NCBI RefSeq assembly: GCF_000377665.1
Contig: NZ_KB898652.1
Location: 186,001 to 250,000 of the forward strand
Origin: Vreelandella zhanjiangensis DSM 21076
GTDB taxonomy: Bacteria > Pseudomonadota > Gammaproteobacteria > Pseudomonadales > Halomonadaceae
DNA: 64,000 bases
Direction of reading: 5' to 3'
The position numbers and the translations under genes are program-made. The notes under the pieces were generated by a model. That model did no database searches. It was not told the origin of the DNA and was given only the letters and a program-made list of their open reading frames with translations. Below, in pieces: positions 18,185 through 27,446 of this stretch; position 1 is the first letter of the stretch, and each line of letters starts with the position of its first letter.

Positions 18185-19570
18185 ATGGACGTACCTGCTT
18201 CGATTTTTCGTGCTTATGATATTCGCGGCATCGTCGATCAAACACTGAGCGAATCCACCACAGAATGGATTGGGCGTGCCGTGGGTGCCGAGGCGGCCGC
18301 GCGCGGCGAGCAAACCGTTATCGTTGCCCGGGATGGGCGCCTATCCGGTGAGCGCCTGCAAGCGGCGCTGATCCGCGGCCTAACAGCCGCTGGACGCGAC
18401 GTTATCGATATCGGCATGGTACCCACGCCGGCACTCTACTTTGCCACTCACACGCTGCCTGAGAGCCGCTCTGGCGTAATGGTCACCGGTAGCCACAACC
18501 CGCCAGACTATAACGGTTTCAAAATTGTTCTGGCCGGGGAAACCCTGTCAGGAGAAGCCATTGCCGCGCTTTTTGGACGCATTCAAGCCGGCGAGCTAAC
18601 CACTGGCCAGGGCAGTGTTCGTCAGCACGATATTCGCAGCACCTATCTCACGCGCATTCTGGAAGACGTGCACGTTAAGCGGCCCTTAAAAGCAGTCGTG
18701 GATTGCGGCAACGGTGTGGCTGGCGAGCTTGGCCCGCAGCTGATCGAGCGGCTAGGCGTTAAGACCACGGCCTTGTTTGCCGATATTGATGGCCACTTTC
18801 CCAACCACCACCCTGACCCCGGCAAGCCTGAAAACCTGCAGGATCTGATCAAGAGCGTTCAGGCAACCGGCGCCGATATCGGGCTTGCCTTTGATGGCGA
18901 TGGCGACCGGGTTGGCGTGGTCACCCCGCGCGGCAGAATCATTTACGCCGACCATCTGTTAATGGCCTTTGCCACCGACATGCTTTCGCGCAACCCGGGC
19001 GCCAAGGTGATTTTTGATATCAAGTGCACCGGCAATCTTGCCCGTGTGATTAGCGAGGCTGGCGGCGAGCCTGAGATGTGGCGCACCGGTCACTCGCTGA
19101 TCAAAGCGCGTATGAAGGAAACCAACGCTCAGCTGGGTGGCGAAATGAGCGGCCATATTTTCTTCAAAGAACGCTGGTATGGTTTTGATGACGGTCTTTA
19201 CGCCGCCGCACGTCTGCTGGAAATTCTGGCGCTTTATAACGAAGATGCAGACGCCTTTTTTGACCGCTTTCCTCAGGATCTAAGCACGCCAGAAATCAAT
19301 ATAATCGTTAGTGATGAAGAGAAATTTGGCCTGATTGAAGCGCTTGCCCGCACAGGCGACTTCGGCGAAGGTATCAAAACCACGCTGGATGGCATTCGTA
19401 TCGACTACGCCGATGGCTGGGGGTTATGCCGCGCCTCCAATACCACGCCTGCGTTAGTGATGCGCTTTGAGGGGAAAAATGCTGAAGCACTGGCGCGTAT
19501 AAGGGAACGCTTTGCCAACGCCTTAGCACGCGTTGCGCCCACGCTCAAGATTCCCGAAACGCCGGTTTAA
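18185..19570 (+). CDS. algC: Phosphomannomutase/phosphoglucomutase (AlgC)
   Basis: 461 residues, alpha-D-phosphohexomutase family. The phosphoserine loop is TGSHNPPDYNGFK (Ser about 103), the Mg-binding loop is FDGDGDRVGV, the sugar-specificity loop GGEMSGHIFFKE, and the C-terminal phosphate loop is DGWGLCRASNTTPAL. It interconverts hexose 6-phosphates and 1-phosphates for exopolysaccharide, LPS and alginate-type precursors. AGGAAGAG lies just before ATG 18185. The dut-algC-argB order is the one known from Pseudomonas. Confidence 0.93.
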   Translation: MDVPASIFRAYDIRGIVDQTLSESTTEWIGRAVGAEAAARGEQTVIVARDGRLSGERLQAALIRGLTAAGRDVIDIGMVPTPALYFATHTLPESRSGVMVTGSHNPPDYNGFKIVLAGETLSGEAIAALFGRIQAGELTTGQGSVRQHDIRSTYLTRILEDVHVKRPLKAVVDCGNGVAGELGPQLIERLGVKTTALFADIDGHFPNHHPDPGKPENLQDLIKSVQATGADIGLAFDGDGDRVGVVTPRGRIIYADHLLMAFATDMLSRNPGAKVIFDIKCTGNLARVISEAGGEPEMWRTGHSLIKARMKETNAQLGGEMSGHIFFKERWYGFDDGLYAAARLLEILALYNEDADAFFDRFPQDLSTPEINIIVSDEEKFGLIEALARTGDFGEGIKTTLDGIRIDYADGWGLCRASNTTPALVMRFEGKNAEALARIRERFANALARVAPTLKIPETPV

Positions 19571-19643
19571 GCGCACTTTGGTAAGCGCAACACGATAATA
19601 ATAGCCGTTAACCACGTACTATCTGGACAAAAGAAAACAGTAA

Positions 19644-20558
<915 letters not shown>

Positions 20559-20579
20559 CCGCGACGGAGGGCTAACGTC

Positions 20580-21188
20580 ATGAGCGACGATCAAAAACCT
20601 CGCCGCCGCGAGCAGATTCTTCAGGCGCTTGCGTTAATGCTTGAAGAAGACAGCGGAAAACGGATTACTACGGCCGCCCTGGCGCGTCAGGTAGGCGTTT
20701 CTGAGGCAGCACTTTATCGCCACTTTCCCAGTAAAGCGCGGATGTTTGAAGGCTTAATCGACTTTATTGAAGAGAGTATTTTTGCGCGTATTACGCGGAT
20801 TCTGGAAGACGTACCTGAGGCCACCGCACGCTGCGGCACGATTCTGGCGCTGTTGCTGGGCTTTGCTGAGAAAAACCCCGGGCTTGCCCGGGTGATGGGC
20901 GGCGACGTTCTGACCGGCGAAACGGCGCGCCTGCGCCAGCGCGTTCATCAGCTGTTCGAGCGCTTGGAAATGCAGCTAAAACAGATCATTCGTGAAGCGG
21001 AACTGCGCGAAGGCCGCCGCCCGAGCATTCCAGCATCGGCGGCCGCCAATCTGTTAATCACCCAGGCGGAAGGCCGCATCTCGCAATATGTGCGCAGCGA
21101 CTTTAAGCGGCTGCCCACAGAGCACTGGGAAGACCAGTGGGCATTTTTAGCCAGCCAACTACTGCGTGAAGTGCCCCAACCGGCTTAA
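20580..21188 (+). CDS. slmA: Nucleoid occlusion factor SlmA (TetR family)
   Basis: 202 residues. The N-terminal TetR-type helix-turn-helix is ITTAALARQVGVSEAALYRH with FPSKARMFEGLI after it, characteristic of SlmA. SlmA binds specific sites on the chromosome and blocks FtsZ ring formation over the nucleoid. GGAGGG lies 7 bases before the ATG at 20580. Position after argB and in the dut cluster supports the assignment (dut-slmA in Escherichia coli). Confidence 0.93.
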   Translation: MSDDQKPRRREQILQALALMLEEDSGKRITTAALARQVGVSEAALYRHFPSKARMFEGLIDFIEESIFARITRILEDVPEATARCGTILALLLGFAEKNPGLARVMGGDVLTGETARLRQRVHQLFERLEMQLKQIIREAELREGRRPSIPASAAANLLITQAEGRISQYVRSDFKRLPTEHWEDQWAFLASQLLREVPQPA

Positions 21189-21200
21189 CTGCGCAATGAC

Positions 21201-21243
21201 TACGTATATCATTACGTATATAACTACGTATATAACTACGCAT
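21201..21243 (+). repeat. 12-bp tandem repeat after slmA
   Basis: TACGTATA recurs at 21201, 21213 and 21225, with a decayed copy (TACGCATG) at 21237; the unit is TACGTATATAAC. Confidence 0.85.
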
Positions 21244-21273
21244 GTGGCCAACAGGACAGTTGGCCACTTTTTT
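21244..21273 (+). terminator. Rho-independent terminator of the coaBC-slmA operon
   Basis: Perfect 9-bp stem GTGGCCAAC/GTTGGCCAC, 6-base loop, then six T. Confidence 0.92.
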
Positions 21274-21315
21274 CTACTGACGCATTAACTCGCGGCTGCC
21301 AAAGGAAGGCTTCTT

Positions 21316-21621
21316 TTGAATATTACCCACCTTGAACACGCGGTTATCGCGCTGATCTTTCAAGCCTTGCTTTGGCCGTTTGTGGGCCGCTGGGTGGCGG
21401 GCTCGTTGATTGTGGCGGTATTTTTAGGGCGTGAGATTGCTCAGCATGAATATGCTGGTGGAGGCGCCAATGAGGTGTGGTATCTCTATGGGCTGTTCAA
21501 CCACTGGTCGCTGGATTCATTTTTGGATTTCACGGCCCCGGCTCTCGCCTGTGCCTGTGTGGCGTCAATCATGCCGGGCAGCTGGCTGTGGAAATACATC
21601 AAGGCGCGGCGCCAAAAATAG
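21316..21621 (+). CDS. Small membrane protein of unknown function
   Basis: 101 residues, started by TTG at 21316 with AAAGGAAGG upstream. Predicted hydrophobic segments lie at about residues 8-38 (probably one or two helices) and 70-90; between them is the polar motif LGREIAQHEYAGGGANEVWY and a conserved-looking NHWSLDSFLDF. I do not recognise a family. It stands alone between two terminators, so it has its own promoter. Confidence 0.6.
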   Translation: MNITHLEHAVIALIFQALLWPFVGRWVAGSLIVAVFLGREIAQHEYAGGGANEVWYLYGLFNHWSLDSFLDFTAPALACACVASIMPGSWLWKYIKARRQK

Positions 21622-21643
21622 CCATGCACACCTAGGCGGCCAT

Positions 21644-21681
21644 AAAAAACCGGCTCTCTAATCGATAGAGGCCGGTTTTTT
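21644..21681. terminator. Bidirectional terminator between the small membrane protein gene and rpoH
   Basis: Arms AAAAAACCGGC and GCCGGTTTTTT, with a partly paired centre (CTCT/AGAG), give A- and T-tracts on either side for both converging genes. Confidence 0.88.
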
Positions 21682-21725
21682 CAAACGATGCAACGTTCTG
21701 GCGAGGCAAAGCTGACTATGTAGGC

Positions 21726-22592
21726 TTACGCCGCGATAGCATCGCCCATTTTTTGGCGCAGCTTTTTCATCGCGTTCTTTTCAAGCTGGCGGATACGCTC
21801 GGCGCTTACGCCGTACACATCGGCCAAGTCATGTAATGTCGCCTTATTATCGGTGAGCCAGCGGCGCTGCAGAATATCCCGCGAGCGTTCATCAAGGCCT
21901 TTCAAGGCAAGCTGTAAACGGCGCGTTGAGTCTTCCTCAAAGTCGCTGTCTTCAAGCTTAGTCGCCGGGTCCGCTGAGGCATCATCCAGAAAATAAGCCG
22001 GCGCCTGGTAAGCGCTCTCTTCATCATCGTTTGGCGCGGCATCAAAGCCTGCATCATAAGCAGACAGACGCCCTTCCATATCGCGCACTACCTCGGGCTT
22101 AACATCGAGGTCTTTAGCAATGGCATCGACTTCATCGTTATTCAACCAGGCAAGACGCTTCTTGGCGCTGCGCAGGTTAAAGAACAGTTTACGCTGGGCT
22201 TTGGTAGTGGCGATTTTAACGATCCGCCAGTTACGCAGCACAAACTCGTGAATTTCCGCTTTGATCCAGTGAACCGCAAACGAAACCAGGCGCACCCCTT
22301 GATTGGGATCAAAGCGCTTGACGGCTTTCATCAAGCCGACGTTACCTTCCTGAATTAGGTCAGCCTGGGGCAACCCATAACCCGAATAACTGCGCGCGAT
22401 ATGCACAACAAAACGTAGATGCGACAGTACCAAGCGACGTGCTGCCTCTAAATCGCCATCATCATACAGGCGGAAGGCAAGCTCGCGCTCTTCTTCAACA
22501 GTTAGCACCGAAATGCCGTTAACCGCTCGAATATAGCCGCCCAGGTCATGACCTGGAGAAAGCTGTCCCACCGGTAGAAGACTAGTGCTCAT
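21726..22592 (-). CDS. rpoH: RNA polymerase sigma-32 factor RpoH
   Basis: 288 residues. Region 2 has [20 protein letters not shown] and [20 protein letters not shown]; the RpoH box QRKLFFNLR is present, which is specific to sigma-32 and needed for chaperone control; region 4 is [20 protein letters not shown]. It directs heat-shock transcription. The ATG at 22592 is chosen over TTG 22613; GGGAG lies about 11 bases before it. An acidic insert (NDDEESAY) follows region 3. The gap upstream (22593-22792) should carry its promoters. Confidence 0.95.
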   Translation of the reverse strand: MSTSLLPVGQLSPGHDLGGYIRAVNGISVLTVEEERELAFRLYDDGDLEAARRLVLSHLRFVVHIARSYSGYGLPQADLIQEGNVGLMKAVKRFDPNQGVRLVSFAVHWIKAEIHEFVLRNWRIVKIATTKAQRKLFFNLRSAKKRLAWLNNDEVDAIAKDLDVKPEVVRDMEGRLSAYDAGFDAAPNDDEESAYQAPAYFLDDASADPATKLEDSDFEEDSTRRLQLALKGLDERSRDILQRRWLTDNKATLHDLADVYGVSAERIRQLEKNAMKKLRQKMGDAIAA

Positions 22593-22792
22593 GTGCAGGT
22601 GGTCTCCCTTCAAACCTATCGTGGTTGACGTACGTGGTTGAAATCAAACCGTACGCCTCAATTAACAACTAAGACCTTACTGAAAAAGCAAGGTTCACTT
22701 GTTTCGTCTGGCATTTAACGCCAACATCCTTGGGCTAACTGTATCCAGGGTAATTAACCATTGTTACGGTTAGCGGACACCGGCTAATCACC

Positions 22793-23833
22793 TTAGCGTG
22801 GGCGAATGCTGGAAAGATGACGAGTTACTGCAAGCCAAGCGCCCAGCCAGCCTAGTAGCGTACTGCAGGATAGCAAAATTATAGAGCCTGTGATATCCAA
22901 CTGTGGTAATGAAAAGCTTGCGCCGTAACTTGCGGCAAGCGCTGCCACAGGAAGCGATAGCCAGTGGTTGCCCAACCCCAGTAAACCTAACGATAAAATC
23001 CCGCCTCCCAAGCCATACCAGGCGCCACTGTATAAAAATGGTCGACGTACAAAGGCATGGGTCGCACCAATCAGCATTACCACTTCGATTTCCCGTCGCC
23101 GGCTTTCAACCGCCAAGCGAATCGTATTGCCTACCACCAGCAGCACGCCCAGCCCAAACAGCATGCCTAGCGCTAACGCCACCCGCCGCCCAAGCGCTGC
23201 CAAATGGCGTAACCGCTCAACCCAAGCTAAATCAACCCTGACTTCATCGACTCCGGTCAGGGCTTCCAATGTCATGGCCAGCTGTTGCATGGCCGCTGGC
23301 TCAACATCCTGGGGCCGAACCACAATACTCGCTGGGAGCGGATTGTCATCAAGACCTGCCAGCACATCATCCAGCCCCAAAGACTGCTGGAATTCGGCCA
23401 TGCCCTGCTCGGCACTGATCATGCGCGTATCGAGGACCGCCTGCTCAGCACTTACCGCCTCTTCAATTCTTACCGCCTGAGCCGCATCGACGGACGTCGC
23501 CAGATAGACGGTGAGAGTGGCGCTCTCATCAAGCTCTGCATCCAACAATCGAGCGCTGTCCAAGGTTAGCCATAGCGCGGCGGGAAGCACCAACGCAATC
23601 GCAATCGCGAGCATGGTAAGCAGGTTGCCGACCGGATGGCGCACCAGCCGATAAAAACTGTCCCAGCTCATCGCCCGGTGGTGGCGCCCCCAGGCGCGCA
23701 TGCGGCTTGAAAACCGGGTTTGCTGGGAGTTTGCCCCGCGCCGTTTAGGCGCCTCCTGGCGTGGCACGGCCGCGCCACGCTTTGCCCGGGGTGCTGCGCC
23801 GGTTGGGCGCCTAGGTGTCGTGGCACGCTTCAT
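22793..23833 (-). CDS. ftsX: Cell division ABC transporter permease FtsX
   Basis: 346 residues. A long basic, Arg/Pro/Ala-rich cytoplasmic tail (about 60 residues) precedes the first membrane helix (LTMLAIAIALVLPAALWL). A periplasmic domain of about 100 residues (LPASIVVRPQDVEP) follows, then three more helices, as in FtsX. With FtsE it recruits and activates peptidoglycan hydrolases at the septum. Starts by ATGA overlap with the ftsE stop. Confidence 0.94.
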   Translation of the reverse strand: MKRATTPRRPTGAAPRAKRGAAVPRQEAPKRRGANSQQTRFSSRMRAWGRHHRAMSWDSFYRLVRHPVGNLLTMLAIAIALVLPAALWLTLDSARLLDAELDESATLTVYLATSVDAAQAVRIEEAVSAEQAVLDTRMISAEQGMAEFQQSLGLDDVLAGLDDNPLPASIVVRPQDVEPAAMQQLAMTLEALTGVDEVRVDLAWVERLRHLAALGRRVALALGMLFGLGVLLVVGNTIRLAVESRRREIEVVMLIGATHAFVRRPFLYSGAWYGLGGGILSLGLLGLGNHWLSLPVAALAASYGASFSLPQLDITGSIILLSCSTLLGWLGAWLAVTRHLSSIRPR

Positions 23834-24498
23834 ACGGCTCCCTCATCGCCGACCAGACGCCCATCGCGCAGGCGTAAAATGCGGTGCCGCAAGCGCGCAA
23901 TCAAGGCAAGATCGTGACTTGCAATCATGACCGTCGTCCCGATGCGGTTGAAGTCCTCGAACAGCGCCATGATGTCTGCGGAAAGCTGCGGGTCCAGGTT
24001 GCCCGTCGGCTCGTCGGCAAGCAGCAGGGCGGGCTTATTGACGACCGCCCGGGCGATGCCCACGCGCTGCTGTTCACCGCCGGAAAGCTCGACGGGCAAC
24101 GCTTTTTCACGATGGAGCAGGCCAACCTTATCCAGCGCAGCGCGTACGCGGCGCGCCGTTTCCCGTGGCTCAATACCCTGAATTTCCAGCGGCAGTGAAA
24201 CGTTGTGAAACACGCTTCTATCAAACAGCAGTTGATGGTCCTGGAAGACCACGCCTATCTGGCGCCGATAGAAAGGCACCTGGCTTGAGTGAAGCTGCGC
24301 GATATCATGCCCTGCCACGACAACTCGACCACGGCTGGGCTTTTCAAGGCGCATAATCAGGCGTAACAAGGAGCTTTTACCCGCGCCGGAATGGCCGGTT
24401 AAAAACACCATTTCACCGCGCTCCACACGAAAATCCAGGTGCGCCAGGGCTTCGAAGCGTCCTCCGTAGCGCTTGCCGACATGCTCAAAAGCGATCAT
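23830..24498 (-). CDS. ftsE: Cell division ATP-binding protein FtsE
   Basis: 222 residues. Walker [15 protein letters not shown]-loop VFQDHQLL, signature [16 protein letters not shown], Walker [14 protein letters not shown], and H-loop ASHDLALI. It powers FtsX conformational signalling. The ATG overlaps the ftsY stop (ATGA) and the stop overlaps ftsX, so ftsYEX is one translationally coupled operon. Confidence 0.96.
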   Translation of the reverse strand: MIAFEHVGKRYGGRFEALAHLDFRVERGEMVFLTGHSGAGKSSLLRLIMRLEKPSRGRVVVAGHDIAQLHSSQVPFYRRQIGVVFQDHQLLFDRSVFHNVSLPLEIQGIEPRETARRVRAALDKVGLLHREKALPVELSGGEQQRVGIARAVVNKPALLLADEPTGNLDPQLSADIMALFEDFNRIGTTVMIASHDLALIARLRHRILRLRDGRLVGDEGAV

Positions 24499-25955
24499 GC
24501 GCTGGCATCATCCCCTTGGCGATCAAACAGCGCATTAACAAAGTCGTTGGCTTCAAAGGGACGCAGATCATCCAGCCCTTCACCCACACCGATAAAGCGA
24601 ATAGGGGTTTTGAGCTGCTTCGCCAGCGCAAAGATAATCCCGCCCTTCGCGGTGCCGTCCAGCTTGGTCAGCGTGATGCCGGTCACGGGAACGGCCTCAT
24701 TAAACGTGCTCGCCTGGGCGATAGCGTTTTGCCCGGTGCCAGCGTCCAGTACCAGCATCACTTCGTGGGGAGCGGTGCTATCAAGCTTTTGCATGACGCG
24801 ATGGACCTTTTTTAGCTCTTCCATCAGATGGCTCTTGTTATGCAGGCGCCCCGCCGTATCGGCGATTAGCACATCTACGCCGCGCGCTTTGGCGGCGGCT
24901 ACCGCATCGTATATGACCGAGGCGCTGTCGGCGCCGGTATGCTGAGCAATCACCGGCACGCTATTGCGCTCACCCCATACTTTAAGCTGTTCAACCGCCG
25001 CCGCGCGGAAGGTATCGCCCGCCGCGAGCATCACGCTTTTTCCTTCACGCTGAAAGCGCTGAGTCAATTTGCCAATCGTGGTCGTTTTACCCACGCCGTT
25101 CACCCCAACGACCAGAATAACGAAGGGGCCATCCTGTGACTTATCCAGATCAAGCGGCGTTGCCACTGGCCCAAGCATGGCAGCCAATTCCTCCTGCAAG
25201 CCACGGTAAAGCGCTTCAGGGTTATTAAGCTCCTTGCGCGATACCCGCCTCTCCAGGCGCTCAATAATCTCGCTGGTCGCCTCGATGCCCACATCGGCCA
25301 TTAATAGCTGAGTTTCCAAATCCTCTAGCAGCTCGTCATCAATCTGTTTTTTACCCAAAAACAGATCGGAAATACCGTCGGCTAAATTGGCGCGGGTTTT
25401 ACCCAGGCCTGATTTAATCCGCGCAAACCAGCCCTGTTTTTCGCTCTTGGCAGCCACCGGCTTCTCTTGAAGCTCGGGCTTCTGCACAGGCTGGATCTCA
25501 GGTTCCGGCTGCACTGGATCGATTTCAGGCTCAGGAGCAGGTTCTGGGCTAATTTCTGGCGCAGGCTCCGGTTTGATCTCGGGTTCAGGCGGCTCTGGCT
25601 TAATCTCAGGCTCAGACGGCTGCGGCTTGATCTCGGGTTCAGACGGCTCTGGCTTAATCTCGGGCTCAGATGGCTCTGGCTTAATCTCGGGCTCGGGCGG
25701 CTCTGGCTTAATCTCGGGCTCAGGCGGCTCTGGCTTAATCTCGGGCTCAGGCGGCTCTGGCTTGATCTCGGGCTCAGACGGCTCTGGCTTGATCTCGGGC
25801 GCAGGCTCGGCTACCGGTGCGGCATTTTCAGTGTCGGCTAGCGGCTTCTGCGGCGACTCATCAAGCAGCTCATCATTGTTGAGTTCCTGGGGGAGTTGCT
25901 TTTGCTGCTCCTGTTGGGAGTCGTGCTTTTTCTTACGCTTGAAAAAACCAAACAT
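24495..25955 (-). CDS. ftsY: Signal recognition particle receptor FtsY
   Basis: 486 residues. The N-terminus FGFFKRKKK is a basic membrane-targeting helix; then comes an acidic A-domain with nine tandem EIKP units of nine residues (about residues 58-140). The NG domain follows with GVNGVGKTTTIGKL (G1), DTFRAAAVEQL, DTAGRLHNKSHLMEE (G3) and TKLDGTAKGG (G4). It docks SRP-ribosome complexes at the membrane with Ffh (53859-55283). ATG 25955 gives the usual N-terminus; ATG 25964, three codons upstream, is possible. First gene of ftsY-ftsE-ftsX. Confidence 0.96.
   Translation of the reverse strand: MFGFFKRKKKHDSQQEQQKQLPQELNNDELLDESPQKPLADTENAAPVAEPAPEIKPEPSEPEIKPEPPEPEIKPEPPEPEIKPEPPEPEIKPEPSEPEIKPEPSEPEIKPQPSEPEIKPEPPEPEIKPEPAPEISPEPAPEPEIDPVQPEPEIQPVQKPELQEKPVAAKSEKQGWFARIKSGLGKTRANLADGISDLFLGKKQIDDELLEDLETQLLMADVGIEATSEIIERLERRVSRKELNNPEALYRGLQEELAAMLGPVATPLDLDKSQDGPFVILVVGVNGVGKTTTIGKLTQRFQREGKSVMLAAGDTFRAAAVEQLKVWGERNSVPVIAQHTGADSASVIYDAVAAAKARGVDVLIADTAGRLHNKSHLMEELKKVHRVMQKLDSTAPHEVMLVLDAGTGQNAIAQASTFNEAVPVTGITLTKLDGTAKGGIIFALAKQLKTPIRFIGVGEGLDDLRPFEANDFVNALFDRQGDDASA
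25567..25800 (-). repeat. 27-bp tandem repeats encoding EIKPEPxEP in ftsY
   Basis: About nine consecutive near-identical 27-base units inside ftsY, encoding EIKP(E/Q)P(P/S)EP. The reading frame is kept. On the opposite strand these units create long spurious open frames. Confidence 0.92.
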
Positions 25956-26045
25956 GGGTGTCATCCGACTTAAAAGGTGAACATTGTGACCATCCTACCA
26001 CCGCCAACCAAGACTTTGGATAAGCAGCCCGCTACAATCCACTAT

Positions 26046-26690
26046 ATGACACGACAACGCTCCTCTCGCCCAAACACTCGTTCAAGTACTCATTCAGGTA
26101 CTCGCTCAACTGCTTCCCGTGGTGCGCCCATCAAACAGCCCGGTAAGCTACGTATTATCGGTGGTGATTTTCGCCGTCGCCAGCTACCCGTGCTTGATCG
26201 CCCCGGCCTGCGTCCTACCCCGGACAGGGTGCGCGAAACGCTGTTTAACTGGCTAGGCCAGCAGCTATACGGCCAGCGCGTGCTGGACCTGTTTGCGGGC
26301 ACCGGCGCATTGGGTATTGAAGCGCTCTCGCGCGGCGCGGCCCATGTTGATTTTATCGAACGTGACAGCAGCGTGGCGGCCTATATTACCCAAAATTTGG
26401 ACGCCCTTGGCGCTACGCATGGCCATGTGACTACCCGTGACGCTGAGACTTTCCTTAACCAGCCTTCACAACCTTATGATCTGGTATTTCTTGATCCGCC
26501 CTTTAATCAGGGGCTTGCCGCCAACTGCTGCAGCGCTCTGGAAAGCCGCGGCTGGCTTACTCAAGACGCCATGATTTATCTGGAAACCGAGCGCGCCCTC
26601 ACGCCGGTTGCCCCGGCGAATTGGCAGCTGCATCGCGAAACTCAGGCGGGGGAAACCACCGCTCGGCTCTACCTGCGACAAACTCCCTAA
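26046..26690 (+). CDS. rsmD: 16S rRNA (guanine966-N2)-methyltransferase RsmD
   Basis: About 214 residues. A Ser/Thr/Arg-rich N-terminal tail of about 30 residues is followed by RIIGGDFRRRQLPV, RPTPDRVRETLFNWL, the SAM-binding LDLFAGTGALGIEALSRGA, and the catalytic LVFLDPPFNQGL (DPPF). It methylates G966 of 16S rRNA. Divergent from ftsY, the same arrangement as in Escherichia coli. ATG 26046 is chosen; GTG 25977 in the same frame gives a longer N-terminus without homology. Neither has a strong ribosome binding site. Confidence 0.92.
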   Translation: MTRQRSSRPNTRSSTHSGTRSTASRGAPIKQPGKLRIIGGDFRRRQLPVLDRPGLRPTPDRVRETLFNWLGQQLYGQRVLDLFAGTGALGIEALSRGAAHVDFIERDSSVAAYITQNLDALGATHGHVTTRDAETFLNQPSQPYDLVFLDPPFNQGLAANCCSALESRGWLTQDAMIYLETERALTPVAPANWQLHRETQAGETTARLYLRQTP

Positions 26691-26760
26691 ACAGCGCTTG
26701 CCGATAACGCCCACGAGCGTTACGCTCGCCACATTCGCCCCTGTTGGCAAGCCTGTCGTT

Positions 26761-26786
26761 TGTTTTTATAACCTGTGTTTATAACC
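26761..26786 (+). repeat. 13-bp tandem duplication upstream of zapB
   Basis: TGTTTTTATAACC followed directly by TGTGTTTATAACC, ending at the zapB ribosome binding site. Confidence 0.75.
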
Positions 26787-26797
26787 TGGAGATTTAC

Positions 26798-26995
26798 ATG
26801 AGTCTGGAACTGTTCAATCAGCTTGAGCAAAAAGTCACCGATACGGTAGACGCGCTGGAAATGATGAAGCTGGAAAACGAAGAGCTGCGCGATGAAAATG
26901 CCAAGCTCAAGCAAGAGCGTGAAGAGTGGGAACGCCGTCTGAACAGTCTGTTGAGCAAGTTTGAAACCAGCGATACGCCTAGCACCACTAGCTAA
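26798..26995 (+). CDS. zapB: ZapB-like cell division protein (DUF904)
   Basis: 65 residues, entirely coiled coil: LFNQLEQKVTDTVDALEMMK then LENEELRDENAKLKQERE. This matches ZapB, a small coiled-coil protein that links FtsZ-associated ZapA to the chromosome terminus. TGGAG precedes ATG 26798 by about 7 bases; the frame opens earlier at 26744 but that part has no homology. It converges with rimI, overlapping by 8 bases. Confidence 0.82.
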   Translation: MSLELFNQLEQKVTDTVDALEMMKLENEELRDENAKLKQEREEWERRLNSLLSKFETSDTPSTTS

Positions 26996-27446
26996 GCGTA
27001 CGTGACAGCAGTACCGCGTCTTCCCGCCCGGCGGTTCCCTGCACTGCCGGGTAGTAGCCTTTACGCAGCCCATCCACGCCAAAGCCCCAGCGCTTATACA
27101 GGCTAATAGCGGCCACATTGCCCGCACGCACCTCAAGCAGCACACGCTCGCTTTGCCACTCGGCCGCTTTCTGCAGGACCGCGTTCATCAGCCCACCGCC
27201 CACCCCAAGGTGGCGATGCTCGGGCAGTACGCCAATCGCCTGCAGCTCCGCATCAAAAGGTAAGCGCGCGACGATGGCATAGCCCACTAGCTCCCCGGCT
27301 TGAATACACCCGAACACGCAGGTTGTCGCATCGGTTAAGGCCTCATGAAGCTGAGCATCACGGGCCCCGCTTTGGGCCTGTGCTTCAAGTGCCGTCAACT
27401 GGGCAAGCCCGCTCTCCTGAAGCTCATTTATCGTGCGCTCAGTCAC
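26988..27446 (-). CDS. rimI: Ribosomal protein S18 alanine N-acetyltransferase RimI
   Basis: 152 residues, single GNAT domain. Motif A is AIGVLPEHRHLGVGGGLMNA (acetyl-CoA loop), and LLEVRAGNVAAISLYKRWGF is the RimI hallmark. It acetylates the N-terminal Ala of S18. GTG at 27446 is taken as the start, overlapping the preceding gene by 8 bases; upstream codons in the same frame belong to that gene's antisense-phase and lack homology. Its partner upstream is the HolD-like gene, as in Escherichia coli (holD-rimI). Confidence 0.92.
   Translation of the reverse strand: MTERTINELQESGLAQLTALEAQAQSGARDAQLHEALTDATTCVFGCIQAGELVGYAIVARLPFDAELQAIGVLPEHRHLGVGGGLMNAVLQKAAEWQSERVLLEVRAGNVAAISLYKRWGFGVDGLRKGYYPAVQGTAGREDAVLLSRTLS

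Noticed and set aside
25567-25800. Regularly spaced repeats as a CRISPR array
   Set aside because: The units are contiguous, in frame, without unique spacers, and inside ftsY.
25467-25980. Two plus-strand open frames encoding Leu/Arg-rich and Gly/Ser-rich repeat proteins
   Set aside because: They are reverse readings of the 27-bp EIKP repeat in ftsY, whose own frame has the conserved GTPase domain.
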